Positions 18,243 through 29,024 of a stretch of DNA of 64,000 nt are shown one piece after another. A program made the position numbers and the translations under genes. The notes beneath the pieces were generated by a model, which saw only the letters and a list, made by a program, of their open reading frames with translations, searched no databases and was not told where the DNA came from. Position 1 is the stretch's first letter. Every line of letters starts with the position of its first letter. Source of the DNA: Amycolatopsis arida (GTDB lineage Bacteria > Actinomycetota > Actinomycetes > Mycobacteriales > Pseudonocardiaceae); NCBI RefSeq assembly GCF_900115565.1, contig NZ_FOWW01000002.1, positions 669,160 through 733,159 of the forward strand, given 5' to 3'.

Positions 18243-19966
18243 CGGGGCGCGAGGTCCATCCGGGCCACCACGCGCAGCATGCCCGGGGTGAGCCGGGACA
18301 GCACCAGCGCCGCCTTGGCCTCCGGAGTGGACGGTGCGATCGGTCGATCGCGCTCCACCGCGCGGAGGATGTCCCTCGCCACCTTCTCCGGTCCGAACCC
18401 GCGCCGGGCGTAGAGCCGGGTGACGGCCTTCCGGCGGCGCTCCTCCTCCGCGGGGTCCATCCCGACGAAGCGGCTGGTGCGGGTGATGTCGGTGTGCACG
18501 ACGCCGGGGCAGACGGCGGTGACGCCGATGTTCTCGTGGTGCAGCTCGGCCCGCAGGCACTCGCTGAGCATCAGCACCGCGGCCTTCGTCGTGGAGTAGG
18601 CGGGCAGGATCTTCGACGGGGTGTAGGCGGCCATCGAGGCGATGTTGACGATGTGCCCGCCCTCGCCGCGCTCGACGAGCTGCGCGGCGAAGGCGCGGCA
18701 GCCGTGGATCACGCCCCACAGGTTGACGTCGACGACGCGTTCCCAGTCCTCTTCGGTGGTGTCCAGGAAGGACCCGCCCAACCCGATGCCGGCGTTGTTC
18801 ACCACGATGTCCGGGACGCCGTGCTCGGCGCGGACCCGCTCGGCGAGCGCGGCGACCTGGGCACCGTCGGCGGAGTCCACGGTGTACGCCGCTGCGCTGC
18901 GGCCGAGCTCCCGGACACGGGTCGCGGTGCCCTCGGCGGTGTCGCCGCGGATGTCGGTGACCACGACGTCGGCGCCCTGCTCGGCGAAGGCGAGTGCGGT
19001 GGCGCGGCCGATGCCGCTGCCCGCGCCGGTGACCACCACCAGTCGGCCGGGGAAGCGTTTGCCGTTCGCCGCGCCGATTCGGGTGCGGTGGAGGGCACGC
19101 GACTCCGCGGCGCCCTCGGTGTGCGCGACCAGCTCGGCCGTGGCGCGGGCGACCAGTGCCGGCTTCTCCCTGGTGACCCAGTGGCCGGCGGTGACCGGGC
19201 GGACGTGGAGGTTCGGCACCCAGCGGGCGATGCCGGTCTGCAGCGGGGGGCTGACGTAGTGGTCCCGGGACGGGGCGATCACCTGCACGGGGACGTGCGT
19301 GGTGCGCGGCGCCGGCCGGCCGAGTCGGGGCAGCATGTTGGCGCGGTAGAGCTGGAGGCCGTGCACGCCGTCGTCGGTGCGGGGTGCCGGCGCTGCGGGC
19401 TCGACGGCGGCGAGGACGCGGCGGACGAGGCCGAGGCGCCAGCACAGCTCGGGGACGAGTGGGAGCTGGAAGAAGGCGATGTAGCCGGAGTGCAGGAACT
19501 GGCGCAGCGCGTCGCGGAGCTTGCGCGGGTGGGGGCGGAGCTGGGCGCGGAACCAGGCGCCGGCGTAGTCGAGGTCGGGGCCGGAGATCGAGGTGTACGA
19601 CGCGACGCGGTGCCGCGGCAGGGCGCCGGAGGTGAGGGCGTGCCAGGCCTGGATGGAGCCCCAGTCGTGGGCAAGGAGATGGGCCGGCCGGTCGGGGCTG
19701 GCCGACTCGACGACGGCGGCGAGGTCGGCGGCCAGGCGGTCGAGGCGGTAGGCCGCGCGGTCCCTCGGCTTGTCCGACGCGCCGGCGCCACGGACGTCGT
19801 AGACCACGACGCGGTGGCGCGTCGCCAGCTCGGCGGCCACGGGGTCCCACATCGACCCGTTGTCGGGATAGCCGTGCACGCACACGACGACCGGACCGTC
19901 CTCGGGCCCGGTGACCCGCACCGCCAGACGCACTCCGTCGGGCGCCGTCACCCACGTATGAGACAT
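18239..19966 (-). CDS. ephD: EphD-type fusion: alpha/beta hydrolase (epoxide hydrolase) + short-chain dehydrogenase
   Basis: 575 residues, two enzymes in one chain, the architecture of mycobacterial EphD (Rv2214c). Residues 1-290 are an alpha/beta hydrolase: HGYPDN oxyanion loop (31-36), nucleophile Asp101 in AHDWGS, His262 in GHWVTRE, and probable acid Asp235. Residues 305-575 are a classical SDR: TGAGSGIG at 313-320, NNAG near 390-393, catalytic Tyr457 and Lys461 in YSTTK. In mycobacteria EphD is linked to mycolic-acid metabolism and epoxide detoxification; Pseudonocardiaceae generally lack mycolates, so the substrate here may differ. ATG at 19966; first gene of a two-gene operon with TetR. 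Confidence 0.9.
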   Translation of the reverse strand: MSHTWVTAPDGVRLAVRVTGPEDGPVVVCVHGYPDNGSMWDPVAAELATRHRVVVYDVRGAGASDKPRDRAAYRLDRLAADLAAVVESASPDRPAHLLAHDWGSIQAWHALTSGALPRHRVASYTSISGPDLDYAGAWFRAQLRPHPRKLRDALRQFLHSGYIAFFQLPLVPELCWRLGLVRRVLAAVEPAAPAPRTDDGVHGLQLYRANMLPRLGRPAPRTTHVPVQVIAPSRDHYVSPPLQTGIARWVPNLHVRPVTAGHWVTREKPALVARATAELVAHTEGAAESRALHRTRIGAANGKRFPGRLVVVTGAGSGIGRATALAFAEQGADVVVTDIRGDTAEGTATRVRELGRSAAAYTVDSADGAQVAALAERVRAEHGVPDIVVNNAGIGLGGSFLDTTEEDWERVVDVNLWGVIHGCRAFAAQLVERGEGGHIVNIASMAAYTPSKILPAYSTTKAAVLMLSECLRAELHHENIGVTAVCPGVVHTDITRTSRFVGMDPAEEERRRKAVTRLYARRGFGPEKVARDILRAVERDRPIAPSTPEAKAALVLSRLTPGMLRVVARMDLAPR

Positions 19967-19967
19967 G

Positions 19968-19991
19968 TTGTCATGTTAGACATTGTGTCAA
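19968..19991. promoter_or_regulatory. Candidate TetR operator upstream of ephD
   Basis: TTGTCA (19968-19973) and TGTCAA (19986-19991) form a near-inverted pair 12 bases apart, with a second small dyad ATGT-N3-ACAT at the centre. It begins 2 bases upstream of the ephD start codon, so binding would block initiation. The symmetry is imperfect. Confidence 0.4.
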
Positions 19992-20107
19992 TAGCGCACT
20001 GTTCCCGCTGGTCATCGGGCACTACTGAGGGTGAGTGATGGCTCCCCGGTCCCGCGAACCCATCCGCCGCGCCCCCTCCGGACGATCGGCGGTCCGCCGG
20101 TGAGCGC

Positions 20108-20680
20108 TCAGCGGCGGGCGCGCCGGGTCAGCAGGACGGCGCCCCAGGTCCACACGGTGTCGACGAGCCAGATGAGTGTCCAGACGCGACTGACGTTCAG
20201 CAGCCAGTGGCCGCTGGAGTTCCAGATCCACTCGGCCTCGTGCGGACCGCCGAACACGGCCTCGACCGGCCAGGAGTAGCCGAACACCGCCAGCGCCCCC
20301 TGCCCGACCACGAACAGCACGCAGTGCCCGACCCAGTTCCGCACGTTCCTGGCATTCCGGGCGTCCCCGCTCTCCGAAGACCGGGTGGGGGTGTCACCGG
20401 GTGGGGACTCCGGTTCGCGTGGCAGCGGTTTCGGGTCCTGGTCCGCGGTGTGTTCCGCGGCCGGCTCCGGGGGCTCGACAGGGTACTCCGACACGCCGAC
20501 CCTGCGGACCGCGACGCGCACGGCCAGTGCGCCGAGCAGCAACAGCGCCGCCGCGCCGAGGCACGCCCACTGCCACCCGTCACGGGCCTGGTACAGCTGG
20601 CCGGCCGCGAAGGTGCCCACCGTGGCGCCGAGCAGGGTCGCGCTCTCGTAGATGCCCATCCCGCGCCCGAGGCGCATCGA
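20108..20680 (-). pseudogene. MFS transporter remnant with C-terminal extension
   Basis: Only the end of an MFS protein is recognisable: MGIYESATLLGATVGTFAAGQLYQ and the next helix WACLGAAALLLLGALAV, followed by a proline/glutamate-rich linker and two more hydrophobic helices (VLFVVGQGALAVFGYSW; VWTLIWLVDTVWTWGAVLL). The frame starts in sequence that reads as the opposite-strand neighbour, so some ten N-terminal helices are missing. I infer a deletion or rearrangement with its edge near 20670-20680. It may still be translated as a short membrane protein. Confidence 0.55.
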
Positions 20681-21254
20681 GTGGACCGGCAACGGCTGGG
20701 AGGAGTGGACGGTCGGCGAGCCGATCCCCGGCAAGCTGGCCCAGCTCAGCTACCGGCGCAGCTCCTTCGGCGCCACCCACGGCTACGGCTACGGCAGCAA
20801 CGCCGGCTGGTCCACCCGCGCCTCGATGGCCACGATCGCCGCGCAGGACCACGGCCAGTTCGATCACGACTACCACCTGTGGAAGACCGACAACGGCCGC
20901 CCCTACCTGGACGAGGGCGCCGGCAACCCGTTCTGGATGCGGAACTGGAAGCGCTGCTCCAGCCCGCGCTGCCTCGGCGGGCGCACCACCAGCACCGAGT
21001 ACTACCTCGCCACGGCGAACGCCACGGCCACCGACCGCAGGGACACCATCTGGCACTGGCGCACCGCGCTGGCCGACGGCCGCGGCGAGCACTGCTACAC
21101 CGGCAACTCCCACGTCAAGCCGTTGATGCAGATCATCGACAGCGACGGTGGCTTCCACGGCTGGGTCGGCGTCGAGGCGTCGCTGAACCAGACCGTGCCC
21201 AGCCAGGGCACCTCCGGCGACGACATCGGCGTCTTCCAGATCAGCCGCTTCTGA
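20652..21254 (+). pseudogene. 5'-truncated hypothetical protein
   Basis: Up to 200 residues, family not recognised. The body looks like a folded extracellular domain: many Gly, Trp, Tyr and Asn (GATHGYGYGSNAGWSTRASM, DGRGEHCYTGNSHVK) and three cysteines (CSSPRC, HCYTG). It has no signal peptide or clear ribosome site, and its first codons overlap the head of the divergent MFS remnant. This suggests the true N-terminus was lost at the same junction. The alternative is a genuine short cytoplasmic protein; I cannot exclude it. Confidence 0.45.
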
Positions 21255-21314
21255 CGGCGGGGCGCGATCCGCGACCGGCCGCTCTCGACCCCGGCGGCCC
21301 GGTGTGGCCGCACC

Positions 21315-21377
21315 GTCCACTGCCATGAAGGACCTTCCTGGCAGTGGACGCGATCAAGGTGGCCTGCATGGCGTTCC
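21315..21377. repeat. Hairpin repeat, copy 1 (family B)
   Basis: GTCCACTGCCATGAAGG (21315-21331) pairs with 21333-21349 with a single mismatch, giving a 33-base fold-back; it continues with GCGATCAAGGTGGCC and ATGGCGT. A longer relative is at 39957-40022. This copy stands in the 228-bp gap between the truncated gene and the lactate permease and may terminate transcription from the left. Confidence 0.7.
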
Positions 21378-21442
21378 GAGGGACGAGGAGGCACTTGACG
21401 GCGCTGGGGCCCGCTGAGATGCTTTGCCATCCTAACGATATG

Positions 21443-21469
21443 GCGGAAGTCACATTCCGCGATACGGAA
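21443..21469. promoter_or_regulatory. Overlapping dyads upstream of lactate permease
   Basis: GCGGAA-N6-TTCCGC (21443-21460) shares its right arm with TTCCG-N5-CGGAA (21455-21469). Three half-sites of the form TTCCG/CGGAA in alternating orientation suggest a dimeric regulator. IclR-like proteins use sites of this general type, but no such gene is adjacent. The dyads end 13 bases before the permease start and cover its ribosome-binding site region. Confidence 0.5.
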
Positions 21470-21482
21470 GGGTGCGTCTGGC

Positions 21483-23255
21483 ATGGACAACCTCGCCGTC
21501 CGCGGCGTCGTCGCGCTGGCTCCCATCCTGGTGATCGGCGTCCTGCTGGTCGGGTTCCGCTGGCCGGCGAAGTACGCGATGCCGGTGGGGTTCGCCGTCG
21601 TGGTCGCCACCGCCGCGCTGGCCTGGGAGGTCGACCCGGTGGTGATCGCCGCCTCCGGCATCGAGGGCCTCGTCCTCGCGCTCGGCCTGCTCTACATCGT
21701 GTTCGGCGCCCTGCTCCTGCTCGGCACGCTCGGCCGCAGCGGTGCCCTGTCGTCGATCCGTGCCACGTTCACCGACATCAGCCCGGACCGGAGGATCCAG
21801 GCGGTCATCATCGGCTGGCTGTTCGGCAGCTTCATCGAGGGCGCGTCGGGCTTCGGCACGCCGGCCGCGGTGGTGGCGCCGCTGCTGCTCGCGCTCGGCT
21901 TCCCGGCGATGGCCGCGGTCATGGTCGGCCTCGTCATCCAGAGCACGCCGGTCACCTTCGGCGCGGTCGGCACCCCGATACTCGTCGGCGTCAACGACGG
22001 CCTCGCCGGCAGCACCGCCGTGGAGCGGCGGATCTCCGTGCTCGGGGTGGACCTGCCCGAGTACGTCTCCCGCATCGCGCTGGACGCCGCGCTGATGCAC
22101 GCCATCATCGGCACGCTGATCCCGCTGTTCCTCTGCTGCATGCTCACCGGCTTCTTCGGCGAGCGCCGCCGCTTCGGCGAGGGCCTGCGGGTCTGGCGGT
22201 TCGCCCTGTTCGCCGCCCTGGCGATGACCGTGCCCTACCTGGTGGTCGCCGCCCTGCTCGGCCCCGAGTTCCCGGCGCTGCTCGGCGGGCTGGTCGGGCT
22301 GGCCATCGTGGTCACCGCCGCCCGGCGCGGCCTGTTCCTGCCCGAGCGGACCTGGGACTTCCCGCCGCGGCACCGCTGGCAGGACCGCTGGACGGGCGAC
22401 GTCGAGCCGGACGGCGAGGTGACCGGGCAACGCCCTCGTCGGATGCACCCCGCCCGGGCGTGGGCCCCGTACCTGCTGGTGGCCGTGCTGCTCGTGCTCA
22501 CCAGGGCGGTCGAGCCGGTCAAGGAGTTCCTCACCGGGCTGTCGGTGGACTTCGACGGCATCCTCGGCACCGAGGTCTCGGAGCGCCTGCAGCCGTTCTA
22601 CCTGCCCGGGTTCATCCTGATCGTCGCCAGCGTGGCCGCCTACGGCCTGCACCGGATGAGCAGGGCGCAGATCGCCGCGTCCTGGCGGATCGCCGGCCGG
22701 CAGATCGCCGGGGCGGCCGTCGCGCTGCTGTTCGCGCTTCCGCTGGTGCGGATCTTCATCAACTCCGAGCTCAACGACGCCGGCTTCCCGAGCATGCCGC
22801 TGGCGCTGGCCGACGGCGCCGCCACGCTCGCCGGGGACGCGTGGCCGCTGCTGGCACCCTGGATCGGCGCGCTGGGCGCGTTCGTCGCGGGCAGCAACAC
22901 GGTGAGCAACCTGATGTTCTCGCTGTTCCAGTTCTCCACCGCCGAGCAGATCGGGGTGCCGCCGGAGACCGTGGTGGCCGGGCAGGCGGTCGGCGGCGCC
23001 GCCGGCAACATGATCACCGTGCACAACGTCGTGGCCGCCTCGGCCACCGTCGGCCTGCTCGGCCGGGAGGGCGACCTCATCCGGAAGACGGTCTTCCCGA
23101 TGACGTACTACTGCCTCACCGCCGGCGCGCTGACCTACGTGCTGGCGAACGGGTTCGCACCGAACGCCGGAACGGCCCTGCTGGCGGTGATCGTGGTCGC
23201 GCTCGGCATGATCGTGTGGTGGCTGCGCCGGCGCGCGCCGGCGGCGGCAGAATGA
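21483..23255 (+). CDS. L-lactate permease family transporter (LldP/GlcA)
   Basis: 590 residues with about 14 membrane helices; imports L-lactate, D-lactate or glycolate with protons. Family segments seen: [22 protein letters not shown] (about residues 115-136), [45 protein letters not shown], and [30 protein letters not shown] near the C-terminus. ATG at 21483 with GGAAGG upstream. Alone in its transcription unit; no lactate dehydrogenase gene is next to it. Likely regulated through the TTCCG/CGGAA dyads. Confidence 0.93.
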   Translation: MDNLAVRGVVALAPILVIGVLLVGFRWPAKYAMPVGFAVVVATAALAWEVDPVVIAASGIEGLVLALGLLYIVFGALLLLGTLGRSGALSSIRATFTDISPDRRIQAVIIGWLFGSFIEGASGFGTPAAVVAPLLLALGFPAMAAVMVGLVIQSTPVTFGAVGTPILVGVNDGLAGSTAVERRISVLGVDLPEYVSRIALDAALMHAIIGTLIPLFLCCMLTGFFGERRRFGEGLRVWRFALFAALAMTVPYLVVAALLGPEFPALLGGLVGLAIVVTAARRGLFLPERTWDFPPRHRWQDRWTGDVEPDGEVTGQRPRRMHPARAWAPYLLVAVLLVLTRAVEPVKEFLTGLSVDFDGILGTEVSERLQPFYLPGFILIVASVAAYGLHRMSRAQIAASWRIAGRQIAGAAVALLFALPLVRIFINSELNDAGFPSMPLALADGAATLAGDAWPLLAPWIGALGAFVAGSNTVSNLMFSLFQFSTAEQIGVPPETVVAGQAVGGAAGNMITVHNVVAASATVGLLGREGDLIRKTVFPMTYYCLTAGALTYVLANGFAPNAGTALLAVIVVALGMIVWWLRRRAPAAAE

Positions 23256-25784
<2,529 letters not shown>

Positions 25785-25805
25785 GTCCACCCCGGCAACG
25801 CCACT

Positions 25806-25835
25806 CCCAGCGACGGCACACCCAGCGACGGCACA
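25806..25835. repeat. 15-bp direct repeat x2
   Basis: Two adjacent copies of CCCAGCGACGGCACA in the 234-bp gap between serC and sepH. No function suggested; the rest of the gap shows no clear promoter. Confidence 0.7.
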
Positions 25836-26018
25836 CCCGGCGGTGCCGCCGGGCGCGCCGCCCGACCGGGCGACGTCCGCCGTGTCGGCGTGCGTGTTCC
25901 CCGCCCCGTCCGTCATGATCACATCGGATGGGTGAAGGCTCGGCGCGCCTCGGACGTCAAGGCGACGCGCCGTCCTAACGTAGACACCCACAAAGGTGAA
26001 GTAACCGGGAGGACGGGC

Positions 26019-26894
26019 ATGCGGACGCTACGGGTGGTCGGGCTGCACGAGGACGGCAAGTCCATCGTGTGCGAAGACCCGGCGCGCCGCGAGCGGTTCC
26101 TCCTGCCCGCCGACGAGCGTTTGCGCGCGGCCGCCCGCGGTGACGTGACTCGCCTCGGCCAGATCGAAATCGAGCTGGAGAGCCAGATGCGCCCACGCGA
26201 GATCCAGGCCCGCATCCGGGCGGGGGAGTCCGTCGAGCAGGTCGCCACGTCGTCCGGGGTGCCGATGCCCCGCGTCGAGCGGTTCGCCTACCCCGTGCTG
26301 CTCGAACGGTCCCGTACCGCGGAGCTGGCCCAGCAGGCGCACCCGGTGCGCGAGGACGGCCCCGACGTGCAGACCCTCGGCGAGGTCGTCGCCTACGCGT
26401 TCGGCGTGCGTGGCCAGGACTACTCGCAGGCCGAGTGGGACGCCTGGCGCGGCGACGACGGCCGGTGGGTGGTCGCGCTGCGCTGGCGCGCCGGCCGGTC
26501 GGACCTGCGCGCGCACTGGTGCTTCTCCCCCGGTGCGCATGGCGGCACCGTGACTCCGCTGGACGAGCACGCCGAGGCGCTGCTCGACCCGCACGCCCAG
26601 CGCCCGCGGACACTGCGGGCCATCGGAGGGGCCACTGGAGGGGCCACTGGAGCCCCGGCCTCGGCGCAGCCCACGCTGGAGGAGGGCGCCGAACCCGACG
26701 GCGACGGGACGGTGATCGAGGCGCCGCTGCGGGAACCCGCCGAGGACGACACCACCGAGTTCCCGAAGGTGCCGAGCGAGGACCGCGGCACGGCGCCGGA
26801 GCAGCCAGGCCGTCCGGTGAAGGGCAGGAAGGGTCACCCGGTGGTGCCCGCGTGGGAGGACGTCCTGCTCGGGGTGCGCTCCCAGCGCGGCTGA
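26019..26894 (+). CDS. sepH: Septation protein SepH (DUF3071)
   Basis: 291 residues. Binds FtsZ and promotes filament assembly at the division septum in actinobacteria. The N-terminal conserved domain is complete (MRTLRVVGLHEDGKSIVCEDPARRERFLLPADERLRAAARG), with a helix-turn-helix-like part (MRPREIQARIRAGESVEQVATSSGVPMPRVERFAYPVLLER). A disordered acidic linker and the conserved C-terminal PVVPAWEDVLLGVRSQ follow. Start ATG 26019 after GGGAGGA. A 15-bp repeat encodes GGATGGATGA in the linker. Rv0883c equivalent. Confidence 0.95.
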   Translation: MRTLRVVGLHEDGKSIVCEDPARRERFLLPADERLRAAARGDVTRLGQIEIELESQMRPREIQARIRAGESVEQVATSSGVPMPRVERFAYPVLLERSRTAELAQQAHPVREDGPDVQTLGEVVAYAFGVRGQDYSQAEWDAWRGDDGRWVVALRWRAGRSDLRAHWCFSPGAHGGTVTPLDEHAEALLDPHAQRPRTLRAIGGATGGATGAPASAQPTLEEGAEPDGDGTVIEAPLREPAEDDTTEFPKVPSEDRGTAPEQPGRPVKGRKGHPVVPAWEDVLLGVRSQRG

Positions 26895-26924
26895 CCCGCC
26901 GGCTCGGCCGGCACCCCACACCGG

Positions 26925-27374
26925 TCACCGCGCCTCCCCCGCCCGACCACCCCGCCGAGCGTCCGGTGGCGCGCTGTCCGGGTGGACGCTCTCCGGATGG
27001 GCACTGTCCGGATGGGCGCTCTTTAGCTGCGCGACCAGGCGCTTCGGCGCGACCTGCCGGTAGGCGTCGGTGATGATCTCGGCGACCTCGGTCCAGTCGA
27101 CGTCCACGTCGAGCCGCACCCCCAGCCACCCTCGGTACCCCACATAGGGCGGGCGGAAGAACCGCTCCGGGTCCTCGGCCACCATCTCCTCCTGCACCCC
27201 CGGCGGTGCGGCGCACCAGAAGCCCAGCCGGTCGTCGTGATGGTGGTCGGCGTACATCACGAACGTCTTCTTGCCGCGGACGAACCACGTCGGCTCGCCG
27301 TGGCTGATCCGCTCCGTCGTCTCGGGCAGCGCCAGGCAGACGCGCCGCAGCGCCTCCAGTGGGTCCTCGGCCAT
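26925..27374 (-). CDS. MmcQ/YjbR family DNA-binding-like protein
   Basis: 149 residues. The MmcQ/YjbR fold (PF04237) is recognised by LALPETTERISHGEPTWFVRGKKTFVMY, the DRLGFWCAAP strand and YVGYRGWLGVRLD. Structure resembles a DNA-binding CyaY-like fold, but no clear biochemical role is known. The C-terminus has a low-complexity tail built from 15-bp repeats (HPDS/HPES). ATG at 27374. Confidence 0.85.
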   Translation of the reverse strand: MAEDPLEALRRVCLALPETTERISHGEPTWFVRGKKTFVMYADHHHDDRLGFWCAAPPGVQEEMVAEDPERFFRPPYVGYRGWLGVRLDVDVDWTEVAEIITDAYRQVAPKRLVAQLKSAHPDSAHPESVHPDSAPPDARRGGRAGEAR

Positions 27375-27427
27375 GCCGGCATTGTCCCGCGGGGTCCGAC
27401 AGTTCCGGGGTACGCGACCGATCCCGC

Positions 27428-27985
27428 TCACCAGGCGATGGTGAGCACCCCGATCCACGACAGCGCGACCCCGGCGGTCGCGCCGAGCACGATCCAGCGC
27501 ACCACCGGCAGCCCGCGCGCCAACCACAGCGACGGCGCCATGCCCGCGGTGACCACCGCGGTCGCGACGATCGCCACCCACCCGCTGGTCGAGGCGGCCA
27601 GGGTGTGCGCCAGCGCGAGCACGGCCACCACGACCACGACGCCGGCGAACCCCGCGACGACCAGCCCGGTGGCCCACGGCGTCGGCTCCGGCGAGCCCGC
27701 GGTGCCGCCGGCGGCCGGCGGCACCGTGGAGGGCCGATCGGTCACCGGGTCCCGGTAGCGCACCGGCTGGCCCAGTGCCGTGGCGACCCGAGCGGCCAGC
27801 TGCCGGCCACGCCGGGACACCACCGCGGCGGCCTCGACGTCCGGTCCCGCGCCGGACCTGCGCACCGCGGCGGCGACCCGCGCCCACTCGTGCAGCGCCT
27901 CAACCAGCTCCCGGTCGAGCCGGCGGCCGGTGGACCGGACCGCGCCGGACAGCACCGCCCGCTCGCCCTGCACCCGCAGCTCCAC
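27428..27985 (-). CDS. DUF2537 membrane protein
   Basis: 185 residues from GTG 27985 (VELRVQGERAVLSGAV), chosen because the DUF2537 family begins at this strand and GGGAG lies upstream; a GTG at 28033 would add 16 residues and overlap the preceding gene. Soluble N-terminal part, proline-rich linker, then three hydrophobic helices (GLVVAGFAGVVVVVAVLALA; GWVAIVATAVVTAGMAP; VRWIVLGATAGVALSWIGVL). Same position as Rv0882 next to an rRNA methyltransferase. Function unknown. Confidence 0.8.
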   Translation of the reverse strand: MELRVQGERAVLSGAVRSTGRRLDRELVEALHEWARVAAAVRRSGAGPDVEAAAVVSRRGRQLAARVATALGQPVRYRDPVTDRPSTVPPAAGGTAGSPEPTPWATGLVVAGFAGVVVVVAVLALAHTLAASTSGWVAIVATAVVTAGMAPSLWLARGLPVVRWIVLGATAGVALSWIGVLTIAW

Positions 27986-28025
27986 CGCGCCGGCTCCCGC
28001 CCTTCGACCTACCTTTCCGGACAAC

Positions 28026-28835
28026 TTACCCACGCCCGGTCAGCTCGTGGAACGCGATCGCCGCCGCGGTCGCGACGTTGAGCGAGTCCACGCCCGCGGC
28101 CATCGGGATCCGCACCGCGACATCGGCGGCGGCCAGCGCCGCCGGGGACAGCCCGGGGCCCTCCGCGCCGAGCAGCAATGCCACCCGGTCCGGTGCGGAC
28201 CGCCGGAACGCGCGCAGGTCCAGCGCGTCCGGCCGCGGGGTGAGCGCGGCGAGCCGGACGCCGTCCGCGCGCAACCGGTCGAGCCCGCCCGGCCACTCGC
28301 GCACCGGCGCGAACGGCACCCGCAGCACGTTGCCCATCGAGACCCGCACGCTGCGCCGGTAGAGCGGGTCGGAGCAGCCGGGCCCGAGCAGCACCCCGCC
28401 CACACCGAGCGCGGCGGCGTTGCGGAACAGCGCGCCGAGGTTCTCGTGGTCGCCGACGCCTTCGAGCACGGCGAGCACCCGCGCGCCCGCGGCCACCTGG
28501 TCGGCGGTGAGCGGTTCCGGCCGGCCGGCCACCGCCAGCACGCCCCGGTTGAGGTGGAAGCCCACGACCCGCGCCATCGTGTCGGCCGAGGTGACGTAGG
28601 CGGGCACCGCCATGTCGGCCAGGTCGGCGGCGAGCTCGTCGATGCGCCGCCGCACGCCCAGCACCGCCCGGACCGGGTAGCGCGAGGCCAGCAGCCGGCG
28701 CACCACCACGGTGCCCTCGGCGATCACCAGTCCCCGCCCGCCCGGCCGATCGGGCCGGCGGTCGGCCGTGGTCAGGTCGCGAAAGTCGGTCAGCCGCGGG
28801 TCGCCGGCGTCGTCGGTGAAGATCAGCTCGGCCAC
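28026..28835 (-). CDS. SpoU/TrmH-family RNA methyltransferase
   Basis: 269 residues from GTG 28835 (VAELIFTDDAGDPRLTDF). Transfers methyl from S-adenosylmethionine to ribose 2'-OH of rRNA or tRNA. All three SPOUT motifs are intact: NLGALFRNAAALGVGGVLLG, LLLGAEGPGLS, and IPMAAGVDSLNVATAAAIAFHEL. The N-terminal substrate-binding domain (VIAEGTVVVRRLLAS) is present. The reading frame is open far upstream, but that is antisense to the GCS2-family gene. Corresponds to Rv0881; target nucleotide unknown. Confidence 0.92.
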   Translation of the reverse strand: MAELIFTDDAGDPRLTDFRDLTTADRRPDRPGGRGLVIAEGTVVVRRLLASRYPVRAVLGVRRRIDELAADLADMAVPAYVTSADTMARVVGFHLNRGVLAVAGRPEPLTADQVAAGARVLAVLEGVGDHENLGALFRNAAALGVGGVLLGPGCSDPLYRRSVRVSMGNVLRVPFAPVREWPGGLDRLRADGVRLAALTPRPDALDLRAFRRSAPDRVALLLGAEGPGLSPAALAAADVAVRIPMAAGVDSLNVATAAAIAFHELTGRG

Positions 28836-29024
28836 GCGACGAGTCTGCCACCCGCCCTGCCCGCCGCCACACGGGTCGGCATTGCTCAGAGTTAGGTGCG
28901 AGTGACACAGAGCACCAGTTTGGCCGCTAGCCCCATGGGCATCACTGTGTAACCGTTGTCCGCCGGGCAACGCAGCGCCAAGGCCCTCCGGTGAGCCGAG
29001 GCCGACGAGAAGCGGGGATGCGCC

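Noticed and set aside
17511-19955. An 814-codon open frame on the minus strand
   Set aside because: It joins the genuine TetR gene to the wrong frame of ephD. The ephD protein is coded in another frame with intact hydrolase and SDR motifs.
26936-27020. Repeats at the end of the MmcQ/YjbR-like gene as a regulatory array
   Set aside because: The 15-bp period is in frame and encodes a low-complexity tail (HPDS/HPES), so it is explained as coding sequence.
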